NCBI GenBank assembly: GCA_018827585.1
Contig: JAHJXP010000057.1
Span: 1-16,068 of the forward strand
Direction of reading: 5' to 3'
DNA from: Pseudomonadota bacterium
GTDB taxonomy: Bacteria; Desulfobacterota; Syntrophia; Syntrophales; UBA5619
DNA length: 16,068 bases
Of the stretch, positions 6,358 through 13,108 are shown one piece after another. Every line of letters begins with the position of its first letter. Within the stretch, counting starts at the first letter, position 1. The notes beneath the pieces were generated by a model that was not told the DNA's origin, did not search any database, and saw nothing but the letters and a program-made list of their open reading frames with translations. A program made the translations under genes and the position numbers.

Positions 6358-7280
6358 TTATTACGGCCCTCCATTAGACATAATTGTTCGCCCCGTGTAT
6401 AGCGATATACGATTGGCACACGTGCCAATTCATCTGCTAAGCTTGGGGAAAGGTAAAGTGACTCAATGGTTACTTCGTCCCTGCCGAGGAGGGTTGCTTG
6501 AGACGAACGCCCTGCGTACAGCTCGATAAGCGTAAGATTGAGCTCATTGGGGAGTGATTTCCCAAAGGTCTTGTCTCCCGTGCGACCGTCGTAGCTTACC
6601 AAATAGCGAATTCCTCGTTGGTTCAAAGCATCAAGTGCTTCCACAAATTCACATAATTGCACGCTCTGCAAGTACCGAGTGTCTTTATTGCCGCAGACCC
6701 CCTGATATGGCGGATCCATATAGACAAGGTCGTTCGGTGTAACCATGTTGAGAACATCCCGGTAGTTTACCGAAGAAATGGAAGTTTTACCTTTCAGGAA
6801 ATAGGATGCACCGAGAACCTGAAGCCGCATAGTGTCCGGCTTCATCCCCTTGCGACGGTTATCGGGGCTTTGGTTAAACTCTCCTTGAGAGTTGTACCGT
6901 ACGGAGCCCTTGACGCAACGCGCAAGAAGGTACAAAAATAAGTCTGGCCTTCCCGTGCGGTTGAATTCACCCCGCACATTGTTGTAGAAGGATCTTGGAT
7001 CATCCAGTTGATCTCTCCATAAGGCTTCGTAGTACGACGCTATTTGTTCAGGCGTCTCTATTATGGCGCGCCATAAGTCCATGAGAGGCTTGTTTAGGTC
7101 ATTGATGTAGTAACGATTTCCTATGCCGTTTACAGCCGTTGCAATTGTTATGGCCGCCGATCCAGCAAACGGCTCGTAGAGCGTAACAAACTTCGATGGG
7201 AAGTACCGAAGAATCTCGTTGGCAAGGTTCCTCTTACTTCCCTGATAGGGGATAGGATGCGGTAATGTTCTTTTTTTCAT
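6324..7280 (-). CDS. DNA adenine N6-methyltransferase, D12 (Dam-like) class
   Basis: 318-residue protein with the D12-class motif order: motif X PYQGSKRNLA (residues 11-20), SAM-binding motif I EPFAGSAAI (36-44), then catalytic motif IV DPPY (189-192). The segment RYNSQGEFNQ (128-137) matches the R-Y/F-N-x-x-G-x-F-N pattern seen in Dam-type enzymes. It should methylate adenine in a short target and protect the host DNA from the HNH endonuclease encoded immediately downstream, which overlaps it by 34 bp. The ATG at 7280 follows an AGGA about five bases upstream. An in-frame TTG at 7313 would add 11 residues rich in Lys/Asp and is less likely. An orphan regulatory methylase is the alternative, but the paired nuclease argues for restriction-modification. 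Confidence 0.85.
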   Translation of the reverse strand: MKKRTLPHPIPYQGSKRNLANEILRYFPSKFVTLYEPFAGSAAITIATAVNGIGNRYYINDLNKPLMDLWRAIIETPEQIASYYEALWRDQLDDPRSFYNNVRGEFNRTGRPDLFLYLLARCVKGSVRYNSQGEFNQSPDNRRKGMKPDTMRLQVLGASYFLKGKTSISSVNYRDVLNMVTPNDLVYMDPPYQGVCGNKDTRYLQSVQLCEFVEALDALNQRGIRYLVSYDGRTGDKTFGKSLPNELNLTLIELYAGRSSQATLLGRDEVTIESLYLSPSLADELARVPIVYRYTRGEQLCLMEGRNKWQKTTFPASS

Positions 7281-7331
7281 TTTATTCCTATCGTCTTTTT
7301 TGGTTTGCTCCAACAGTTATTTTTATGAAAT

Positions 7332-7449
7332 CCCCCGCAGAATACCCCGTTCTGTGAACGGGTATGAATGCGGAGCGGGGGTAAGGGGGATGCAGTCCCC
7401 CTCATTAAAGTTTTTTTTGATGCCCCGCCCTATGGGCGGGGTAATTCAC
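7332..7449 (+). other. Three-hairpin structured segment, IS200/IS605 right-end-like
   Basis: Outer pairing CCCCCGC (7332-7338) / GCGGGGG (7375-7381) encloses hairpin 1, TACCCCGTTC (7343-7352) / GAACGGGTA (7356-7364). Hairpin 2 is GGGGGA (7385-7390) / TCCCCC (7396-7401). After T8 (7411-7418) comes hairpin 3, CCCCGCCC (7423-7430), loop TAT, GGGCGGGG (7434-7441), followed by TAATTCAC. A terminal GC hairpin followed closely by TTCAC resembles the right ends of IS200/IS605-group elements, whose ends also form part of TnpB-associated guide RNAs. No tnpA or tnpB reading frame is present, so this would be a remnant, a non-autonomous derivative or an unrelated structured RNA. The orientation is assumed from the end motif. 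Confidence 0.4.
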
Positions 7450-7752
7450 GCTTATGGCATGAAATATCAAACAAATATCTATGTCAAGCGAAATGAATTA
7501 ACAGCGAAATCAATTAAAAAATTCTCTGAAAATCGTGGGAAACAACTTAATAATTCGGCATATTTATAAACGGACATGATTTATACGAAATCGACATAAA
7601 CAGAAAATAATTATCTGATTTGAAATCGGAGGACATCTGTTGATTTCCTGAAATGTTGTGTCTACTGGAAGACCTGAGAAATCTCTCTTTCAGGAAGCTA
7701 CGCAGCAACCGGATGAACCGAAAAAATAATCTTCTGAAGCTCAAGGGCACAC
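7450..7752. other. AT-rich intergenic stretch
   Basis: About 300 bases of AT-rich DNA between the hairpin segment and the HAD gene. There is no supported gene. CCTGA (7672) and TCAGG (7690) form a short inverted repeat that could sit at the 3' end of the minus-strand HAD transcript, but no convincing terminator is visible. It probably marks the right edge of the acquired segment. Confidence 0.5.
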
Positions 7753-8769
7753 TTAACCGATTATTCCCGGCAAGGCTGAGTAATCATCAACAATGCAATC
7801 GGCCCCGGCCTGCAACAACGCCTTTCTCAGGCCTTCCCGGTCCGGGGAGGAGAGGAGCACGCCCACGCCCCGGTAGCCGGTCTTCGACGAGCCGGCTGCC
7901 AGCATATCGTCGGGCATGTCTCCCAGGTAATAGCAGCCGCTGAACTCTTCGCCTATAAGTAGCGAGATCAAATCGAGCATAAAGGGATTGGGCTTGCTCA
8001 GGGAGATCCGTTCGCCGCGCTCCATGAAAATCCGCTCTTCTTCACGGACGCAATCATCCAGGGTGACGACCAGGCGGAAATATTCCCTCACGGCAAAACG
8101 ATCCAAGGGATAATCCGCCTCCACCCGCGGCCTGCCCGTAGCGATGGCCAGGATGTGCTTCCGGGAGAGGTCTTTCAGAATGGCCCTGTCGATGAGGAGG
8201 CTTTCCTGATTGATCAGACCTTCCTCCTGCCAGAAAATAGGCTTTAGATCATAAATCGCCGGGAAGAGGGATTCACCTAAATATATCTCCTGGAAGATCC
8301 GTTTGATCACGTTGCCGTCGCCCACGTCGCCCTGATAGCGTTCCGCCACGAAAGGCTCCCTTCGCCTGCCGTATCTTGCCCAAAGGTCCATCAGCGGGCC
8401 GGGAGAGGACTTCAGAAAATCGGCCAGGTTCGATACGTCGCAACCTTGAATCGTCTTTTCATGGCCGGGGCGGTGGCCGGGCGCCGACGGGTCTGCGGGC
8501 GCCTTGACCAGTGCAAAAAGGAGGCTTATGGCCTGAGAGGAGAGGTCCCAGTCATTGTTCAACCCACCCGTCTGTTTGAGTGCGGCCAGATCGGCCAGGG
8601 AAAACAGGGGATCGGGCAGATTTTCGAAGCCTTTTGCCCCGTGGAAAAAAAGCCTCGCCGCCTTTCGCGCCGTCTCCCGGTAGGAGCGGGAAACATCGAT
8701 GATCACGCCGTCCATGTCGAAGACGATCAGTTTGGGCAGTTCCATGGTTTTCCGATTGCCTCTCGTCAT
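7753..8769 (-). CDS. HAD-superfamily hydrolase (phosphatase-like)
   Basis: 338-residue protein with all four HAD motifs: motif I DMDGVIID (nucleophile D18, acid D20), motif II in IATGRP (T211), motif III lysine in SKPNPF (K259) and motif IV GDMPDD (D284, D287/D288). The long stretch between motifs I and II (about 190 residues) makes an unusually large cap; around residues 75-115 it is rich in Pro/Gly/Ala and probably flexible. The opening DMDGV-x-x-DVS-x-SYR resembles the subfamily IA hypothetical group annotated as TIGR01548 (from memory). The expected chemistry is Mg-dependent phosphate-ester hydrolysis; the substrate is unknown. The ATG at 8769 has AGAAGG just upstream; ATG 8745 is the alternative. 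It is divergent from the glycosyltransferase operon, so a shared role is possible but not shown. Confidence 0.82.
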   Translation of the reverse strand: MTRGNRKTMELPKLIVFDMDGVIIDVSRSYRETARKAARLFFHGAKGFENLPDPLFSLADLAALKQTGGLNNDWDLSSQAISLLFALVKAPADPSAPGHRPGHEKTIQGCDVSNLADFLKSSPGPLMDLWARYGRRREPFVAERYQGDVGDGNVIKRIFQEIYLGESLFPAIYDLKPIFWQEEGLINQESLLIDRAILKDLSRKHILAIATGRPRVEADYPLDRFAVREYFRLVVTLDDCVREEERIFMERGERISLSKPNPFMLDLISLLIGEEFSGCYYLGDMPDDMLAAGSSKTGYRGVGVLLSSPDREGLRKALLQAGADCIVDDYSALPGIIG

Positions 8770-9283
8770 ACCACCTTCTCTTTTACACAAATCCTCAGCG
8801 CTTCCCGGCAACGAGGAGCGGATGCCGGTAATTGTTATTTTAAAATCAACGGCGCAGGGTCGAGATGGATATCTAAATGAATGAGGCTTGCCTGTCAAGC
8901 TGTTCCGGCCGGCTGCCAGCTCGAGCAAACCATTCCCTGGGCCTGGCAAAGACCGCCGGTCACGGCTTTATTGAGTGAAATTTTTGTTTGCTAATTCGGC
9001 AAGCCGGATGTATGTAATTTCCCTTCGATAGTCTAACCGCCATGCCCGGGGTGGGCACAACGAAGGATGAAAATCACCCCCACCCCTCCCTCCCCCGTCG
9101 AGGGGGAGGGATACAGGGAGGGGGCATTTTCATATAAACGGTCGGCTGAGCAGTCGCCGGCGATCTCCATAAATGCGCGATCTTCTCTGAGGGGCGGTTG
9201 ATTACGTCGGGACTGACCCCGTAAACCGCGATGAGGTTTGGCGATTGGCATTGAGACAGGCGGGCTTCGGAGCCGGCAAACAG
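8770..9283. other. 514-bp divergent intergenic region
   Basis: This lies between the minus-strand HAD gene and the plus-strand glycosyltransferase, so both promoters should be here. The frame of the HAD gene stays open upstream to 8949 but reads as non-coding. Apart from the REP-like hairpin at 9088-9110 I see no gene, RNA or confident promoter. Confidence 0.6.
9078..9125. repeat. REP-like hairpin, copy 2, with flanking echo
   Basis: The perfect stem CCCTCCCCC (9088-9096) / GGGGGAGGG (9102-9110) with loop GTCGA has the same stem as 1483-1505. A further AGGGAGGGGG (9115-9124) can pair with the CCCCCACCCCTCCCT run on the left, giving a second possible fold. The TTGACGGCTTCGTAA arms seen around copy 1 are absent here, so the hairpin also exists outside that element. 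Confidence 0.65.
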
Positions 9284-10534
9284 ATGGGAGAGGCGTCCTT
9301 TCTGCGGATATGTCTGCTGACTTACCGCGGAAACCCGACCTGCGGGGGACAAGGGGTTTACATCAAGTACCTCAGCCGGGCCCTGAAAGAACTCGGGCAT
9401 GAGGTCGATGTGCTGTCGGGACCTCCTTATCCAGAGCTTGCGGAGGGAATCGGCCTTCACGAACTGCCCGGCCTCGATCTGTACAACCCCGAACATCTTT
9501 TCAAGGTCAGCAATATCCGTGATCTGGCCTCGCCGCTCAATCAGTTCGAATTCCTCAGCATGTGCGCGGGAGGGTTCCCTGAACCCTTCACGTTCGGGAT
9601 GAGGGCGTATCGCCATCTGCTCAGGAATAAAAGGATATATGACATCGTTCATGACAACCAAAGCCTCTCTTACGGTCTTCTCGGGATTGCCGGATTTGGC
9701 TATCCGACGGTGGCGACCATCCATCATCCGATCACGGTGGATCGGGAAACGGAGCTCCGCTCGGCCAAAACCCGGCTGCGCCGGCTGATGATCCGCCGGT
9801 GGTATTCATTTCTGGCGATGCAGAAACGCGTTTCCCGGAGGCTTTCCCACCTCATCACCGTTTCCGAATGCTCCCGGAGGGACATAAGCAGAGACTTCCG
9901 GATCCCCCCCGAGCGGTTTCGTGTCGTCCACAACGGGATCAATACGGACCATTTCCACCCCCTGGAGGGCGTCGCAAGAGCGGACCACCAGATCCTGGTG
10001 ACGAACAGCGCCGACATCCCCTTGAAAGGCCTGCGCTATCTGCTGGAAGCGGCCGCGGCCATCCGGAAGAAGAGGAAACTCAAGGTCGTGGTGATCGGCA
10101 AACCAAAAGAGAACGGGGATATCGACCGTCTGGTGGGGGAACTCGGTCTCGGGGATACTGTCCGGTTTACGGGCCGGATCGGCCATGAAGAATTCACCCG
10201 GTATTACGCCGAGGCGACGATCGCGGTCATCCCTTCCCTCTATGAGGGATTCGGCATGCCGGCTGGCGAAGCCATGGCCTGCGGCATACCGGTGATCAGC
10301 ACGACCGGCGGCGCCCTCCCCGAAGTGGTCGGAGATGCCGGCATCCTCGTGCCGCCGGCCGATACGGAGGCACTCCAAAAGGCCATTGTCGCCCTGCTCA
10401 ACGATCCGGAAAAACGCAGACGCCTCGGACAGGCCGGGATCGAGAGGGTGAAGAATTCGCTGACCTGGCGCCACGCCGCCCAGAAAACGGTGGAGGTCTA
10501 CCGGGAGGCTATGGATGCTCACCGTCGACTTTAG
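9284..10534 (+). CDS. Glycosyltransferase family 4 (GT-B fold)
   Basis: 416-residue retaining GT-B glycosyltransferase. The N-terminal acceptor domain starts LRICLLTYRGNPTCGGQGVYI, whose glycine-rich GGQGVYI loop near residue 21 is typical of GT4. The C-terminal donor domain has NGINTDHF, GRIGHEEF and the E-x7-E motif EGFGMPAGE (E321, E329), which binds the sugar nucleotide. It transfers a sugar from an NDP- or GDP-sugar donor to a lipid, glycan or small acceptor; the specific sugar is not deducible. No signal peptide or membrane span is seen, so it acts in the cytoplasm or at the inner membrane face. ATG 9284 has GGAG about 11 bases upstream; the frame is open back to TTG 9245. It is the first gene of a tight plus-strand run, and its end overlaps the next methyltransferase by 20 bp. 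Confidence 0.9.
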   Translation: MGEASFLRICLLTYRGNPTCGGQGVYIKYLSRALKELGHEVDVLSGPPYPELAEGIGLHELPGLDLYNPEHLFKVSNIRDLASPLNQFEFLSMCAGGFPEPFTFGMRAYRHLLRNKRIYDIVHDNQSLSYGLLGIAGFGYPTVATIHHPITVDRETELRSAKTRLRRLMIRRWYSFLAMQKRVSRRLSHLITVSECSRRDISRDFRIPPERFRVVHNGINTDHFHPLEGVARADHQILVTNSADIPLKGLRYLLEAAAAIRKKRKLKVVVIGKPKENGDIDRLVGELGLGDTVRFTGRIGHEEFTRYYAEATIAVIPSLYEGFGMPAGEAMACGIPVISTTGGALPEVVGDAGILVPPADTEALQKAIVALLNDPEKRRRLGQAGIERVKNSLTWRHAAQKTVEVYREAMDAHRRL

Positions 10535-11222
10535 GGAAATTGCACTGCGGGAGGGGATGCGCGTCCTGGATGCCGGTTGCGGAAGCGGCCGGCATCTGTG
10601 TGAGGCTTTTCGCACGCCGGGGGCGGCGGTCGCCGGCGTGGACCTCAACTGGGGCGATCTCTGCAAGGCGAAGGGGTTTCTTTCCCTGATGGCCGGTGAA
10701 AATGGCGGCACTTGGATAGTCGCCCGGGCCGACGTGACGAAACTGCCGTTCGCGGACGGCTGTTTCGACGTGGTCGTCTGTGCGGAGGTCCTGGAGCATA
10801 TCGCGGAAAACAGGGCTGCGGTCGGGGAACTGCTCCGCGTCCTGAAACCGGGAGGAGACCTTGTCGTCACGGTCCCGCGGTTTCTTCCGGAGAGGATCTG
10901 CTGGATGCTCTCGTCGGCATATCATCGGGAACCGGGCGGCCACATCCGGATCTATAAAAAAGCGGAGCTAAGGGTGCTTTTAGAGGAGGCGGGCGCGAGT
11001 TGCCGGCGGATCCGTTACCGCCACGGCCTTCACGCCCCCTACTGGTGGCTCAGGTGCCTCGTGGGACATAAAAATGAAAGCTTTCCAATGGTCAGGGCTT
11101 ACCGGAAATTCCTCGAATGGGACATCATCCGGCATCCGCGCCTTACCTCCATGCTCGACAGGATCCTCAACCCGCTGATCGGAAAAAGTATCGTTTTCTA
11201 CCTCAAAAAAGGATGCCGCTGA
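10515..11222 (+). CDS. SAM-dependent methyltransferase (class I)
   Basis: 235-residue Rossmann-fold methyltransferase. Motif I is VLDAGCGSGRH (residues 17-27), followed by the acidic strand-2 end GVDLNW, the motif II region VVVCAEVLEHI, and LLRVLKPGGDLVVTVPR. These are features of the Methyltransf_11/UbiE-like group. The start overlaps the end of the GT4 gene by 20 bp and has GGGAGG upstream. Its last base is shared with the next start (TGATG), so three genes are translationally coupled. It probably methylates a sugar, a lipid or an intermediate of the same pathway; the acceptor atom is not evident. Confidence 0.87.
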   Translation: MLTVDFREIALREGMRVLDAGCGSGRHLCEAFRTPGAAVAGVDLNWGDLCKAKGFLSLMAGENGGTWIVARADVTKLPFADGCFDVVVCAEVLEHIAENRAAVGELLRVLKPGGDLVVTVPRFLPERICWMLSSAYHREPGGHIRIYKKAELRVLLEEAGASCRRIRYRHGLHAPYWWLRCLVGHKNESFPMVRAYRKFLEWDIIRHPRLTSMLDRILNPLIGKSIVFYLKKGCR

Positions 11223-12334
11223 TGAATCTCAATCTCTCGCAAAGTATTGCCTTTTCTTCCGTCGATGTCATCGGACTGGCGGATTTCATCACCGGGATGC
11301 AGAAGTCAAACGGGGAAATCCCCTGGTCCGAAGGGGGGAAGACCGATCCCTGGGATCATGTGGAAAGCGCCATGGGCCTGAGCGTCGCCGGATACCTCCG
11401 GGAGGCGGAGAAGGCCTATGAATGGATGGCCGCGACCCAGCTCCCGGACGGGAGCTGGTGGTCGGCCACCCGCAACGGGGTCCTGGAGGACGCCACGAAA
11501 GACAGCAATCTGGCATCCTACATCGCGGTGGGCACCTACCACCATTTTCTGATCACGGCGGATGCGGGCTTTCTCCGACGCTTATGGCCAACGCTTGAAG
11601 CGGGGATCGATTACGCCGTGGGACTCCAGGCGGATACCGGCGAGATCTGCTGGGCCAGGAACTGCGCGGGCCTCATCGATAGGATGGCCCTCCTGACCGG
11701 TTCCAGCTCAGTCTTCATGAGCATCAAGTGCGCCCTTGCCGTCGCTTCCGTTTTGGGGAAACGCCGTTCGGACTGGGAAAAGGCCCTGATAAAACTCGGG
11801 GATGCTATCCGGAACCGCCCGAATTTGTTTAATATGATAAAATCACGCTATTCAATGGACTGGTACTATCCCATCCTCTGCGGCGCCGTGACGGGCGCGG
11901 ACGCCCGCAGGAGGATCGAGAAGTCCTGGGAAAAGTTCGTTGTCCCCGAATGGGGGGTGCGCTGCGTCAGCGACCAGCCTTGGGTCGCCACTGCGGAGGC
12001 CTCGGAACTCGTGCTGACCCTCGCCGCGATCGGCGATCTGGAGAGGGCGGCGATCGTATTCAGCTGGATCTGCGATAAAAAATATGACGACGGGTCCTAC
12101 TGGATGGGGGTGACCTTTCCCGACGGGGTCGTCTGGCCGGAGGAGAAGACCTCCTGGACGGCGGCGGCCGTCCTTCTCGCCCATGACGCCCTCCACAGCA
12201 TAACGCCGGGCGGCAGGCTCTTTCGTCACGAATACTGGGAAGGGAAGGGTTTTAGCGGCGGAAAATCGGGGACCTCATCCCGGCGCCCGACCGGCTCGCC
12301 CGTGAGAGAGGTTTGCCCGGCATCTCGAGGTTGA
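11222..12334 (+). CDS. Alpha/alpha-barrel protein (prenyltransferase/six-hairpin glycosidase-like)
   Basis: 370-residue soluble protein. It contains repeats resembling the squalene-cyclase/prenyltransferase QW type: QLPDGSWWSA near 73-82 and KYDDGSYWMGVTFPDG near 284-299. The many Trp/Gly-containing helical hairpins suggest an (alpha/alpha)6 barrel shared by terpenoid cyclases, protein prenyltransferases and several glycoside hydrolase families. I see no DXDD cyclase motif. A candidate acidic pair lies in GKTDPWDHVESA (40-50). It could act on a glycan (hydrolase or epimerase-like) or bind an isoprenoid; I cannot choose. The start ATG shares its A with the upstream TGA and has AAAGGA eight bases before it. 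The last 25 residues are low-complexity and overlap the next gene. Confidence 0.72.
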   Translation: MNLNLSQSIAFSSVDVIGLADFITGMQKSNGEIPWSEGGKTDPWDHVESAMGLSVAGYLREAEKAYEWMAATQLPDGSWWSATRNGVLEDATKDSNLASYIAVGTYHHFLITADAGFLRRLWPTLEAGIDYAVGLQADTGEICWARNCAGLIDRMALLTGSSSVFMSIKCALAVASVLGKRRSDWEKALIKLGDAIRNRPNLFNMIKSRYSMDWYYPILCGAVTGADARRRIEKSWEKFVVPEWGVRCVSDQPWVATAEASELVLTLAAIGDLERAAIVFSWICDKKYDDGSYWMGVTFPDGVVWPEEKTSWTAAAVLLAHDALHSITPGGRLFRHEYWEGKGFSGGKSGTSSRRPTGSPVREVCPASRG

Positions 12335-13062
12335 TTGACTTGCTCGGAGATCATCGCCCCTATATTCTCAAACGGTTCGATCTGAAATTTCAGAAGTGGT
12401 ATTCAGACTATTTCCTCCGTCCGCAGTTCGACCGGCTTGGACGGGGCTGCACCTTCATGAAACCCTGGCACGTGGAGATATTCGGAGGACCGGTTTCCCT
12501 TGGGGATTACAGCACCGTCATCGCCACCTCCGACAGAAAGGTCAGGCTCACGGTCTGGTCCGCTCTGGGGGAAGGGGGGCAAATCGCGATCGGGGACTGC
12601 TGCCTGATCTGCCCCGGCGTCAGGATCAGCGCCGCGACCGAGATCCGGATCGGGGAGAGCTGCATGCTGGCCTACGGGGCCTTTGTAACCGACTCCGACT
12701 GGCACGGCGTGTACGACCGCAGCCTCCCCGTTGGGAAAACAATCCCTGTCGACATCGGTAATAACGTCTGGATCGGGGACAGCGCGATCGTCGGCAAGGG
12801 GGTCCGGATCGGGGATAACAGCATCATCGGGGCCGGTTCCGTAGTGGTCAGGGATATCCCCCCCAATGCGATAGCGGCGGGGAATCCGGCTTCCGTTCTG
12901 AAACATCTCGATCCGGACATTCCCCTCCGGACGCGCGCCGACTGGCTGGCCGACCCCGGCGCGCTTGCCGCCCAATTCGCCGAGATCGACCGCCATTTCA
13001 TGAAAGACAACACCTGGACGGGCTGGCTCCGCTCCCTCGTCAGACCGCGCCGGGGAGACTGA
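12313..13062 (+). CDS. Hexapeptide-repeat (left-handed beta-helix) acyltransferase
   Basis: Up to 249 residues. Hexapeptide turns run through IAIGDCCLICPGVRI (about 91-105), EIRIGESCMLAYGAF (110-124), VDIGNNVWIGDSAIVGKGVRIGD and NSIIGAGSVVVRDIPP. That is the left-handed beta-helix of maltose/galactoside O-acetyltransferase relatives. The DSDWH segment places His131 where family members carry the catalytic base. The product would add an acetyl or other acyl group to a sugar or lipid from acyl-CoA. Residues 1-50 form a non-repeat N-terminal cap (RPYILKRFDLKFQKWYSDYFLRP). No ATG is available near the start: TTG at 12313, 12331 and 12340 are all possible, and GAGG sits nine bases before 12340. 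The gene overlaps the previous one by up to 22 bp. Confidence 0.85.
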   Translation: MPGISRLIDLLGDHRPYILKRFDLKFQKWYSDYFLRPQFDRLGRGCTFMKPWHVEIFGGPVSLGDYSTVIATSDRKVRLTVWSALGEGGQIAIGDCCLICPGVRISAATEIRIGESCMLAYGAFVTDSDWHGVYDRSLPVGKTIPVDIGNNVWIGDSAIVGKGVRIGDNSIIGAGSVVVRDIPPNAIAAGNPASVLKHLDPDIPLRTRADWLADPGALAAQFAEIDRHFMKDNTWTGWLRSLVRPRRGD

Positions 13063-13108
13063 AGTCCGCCGCCTGACGTCCATCTGAAGAGGCACCGGAG
13101 AACTGCCA

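Noticed and set aside
7281..7313. TTG start for the adenine methylase
   Set aside because: The ATG at 7280 has an AGGA at suitable spacing and begins just before the conserved PYQGSK motif.
7300..7569. 89-codon plus-strand frame over the hairpin segment
   Set aside because: It reads through strong inverted repeats and AT-rich DNA, has no ribosome binding site, and the product resembles no protein; I checked it for a TnpB C terminus and found none.
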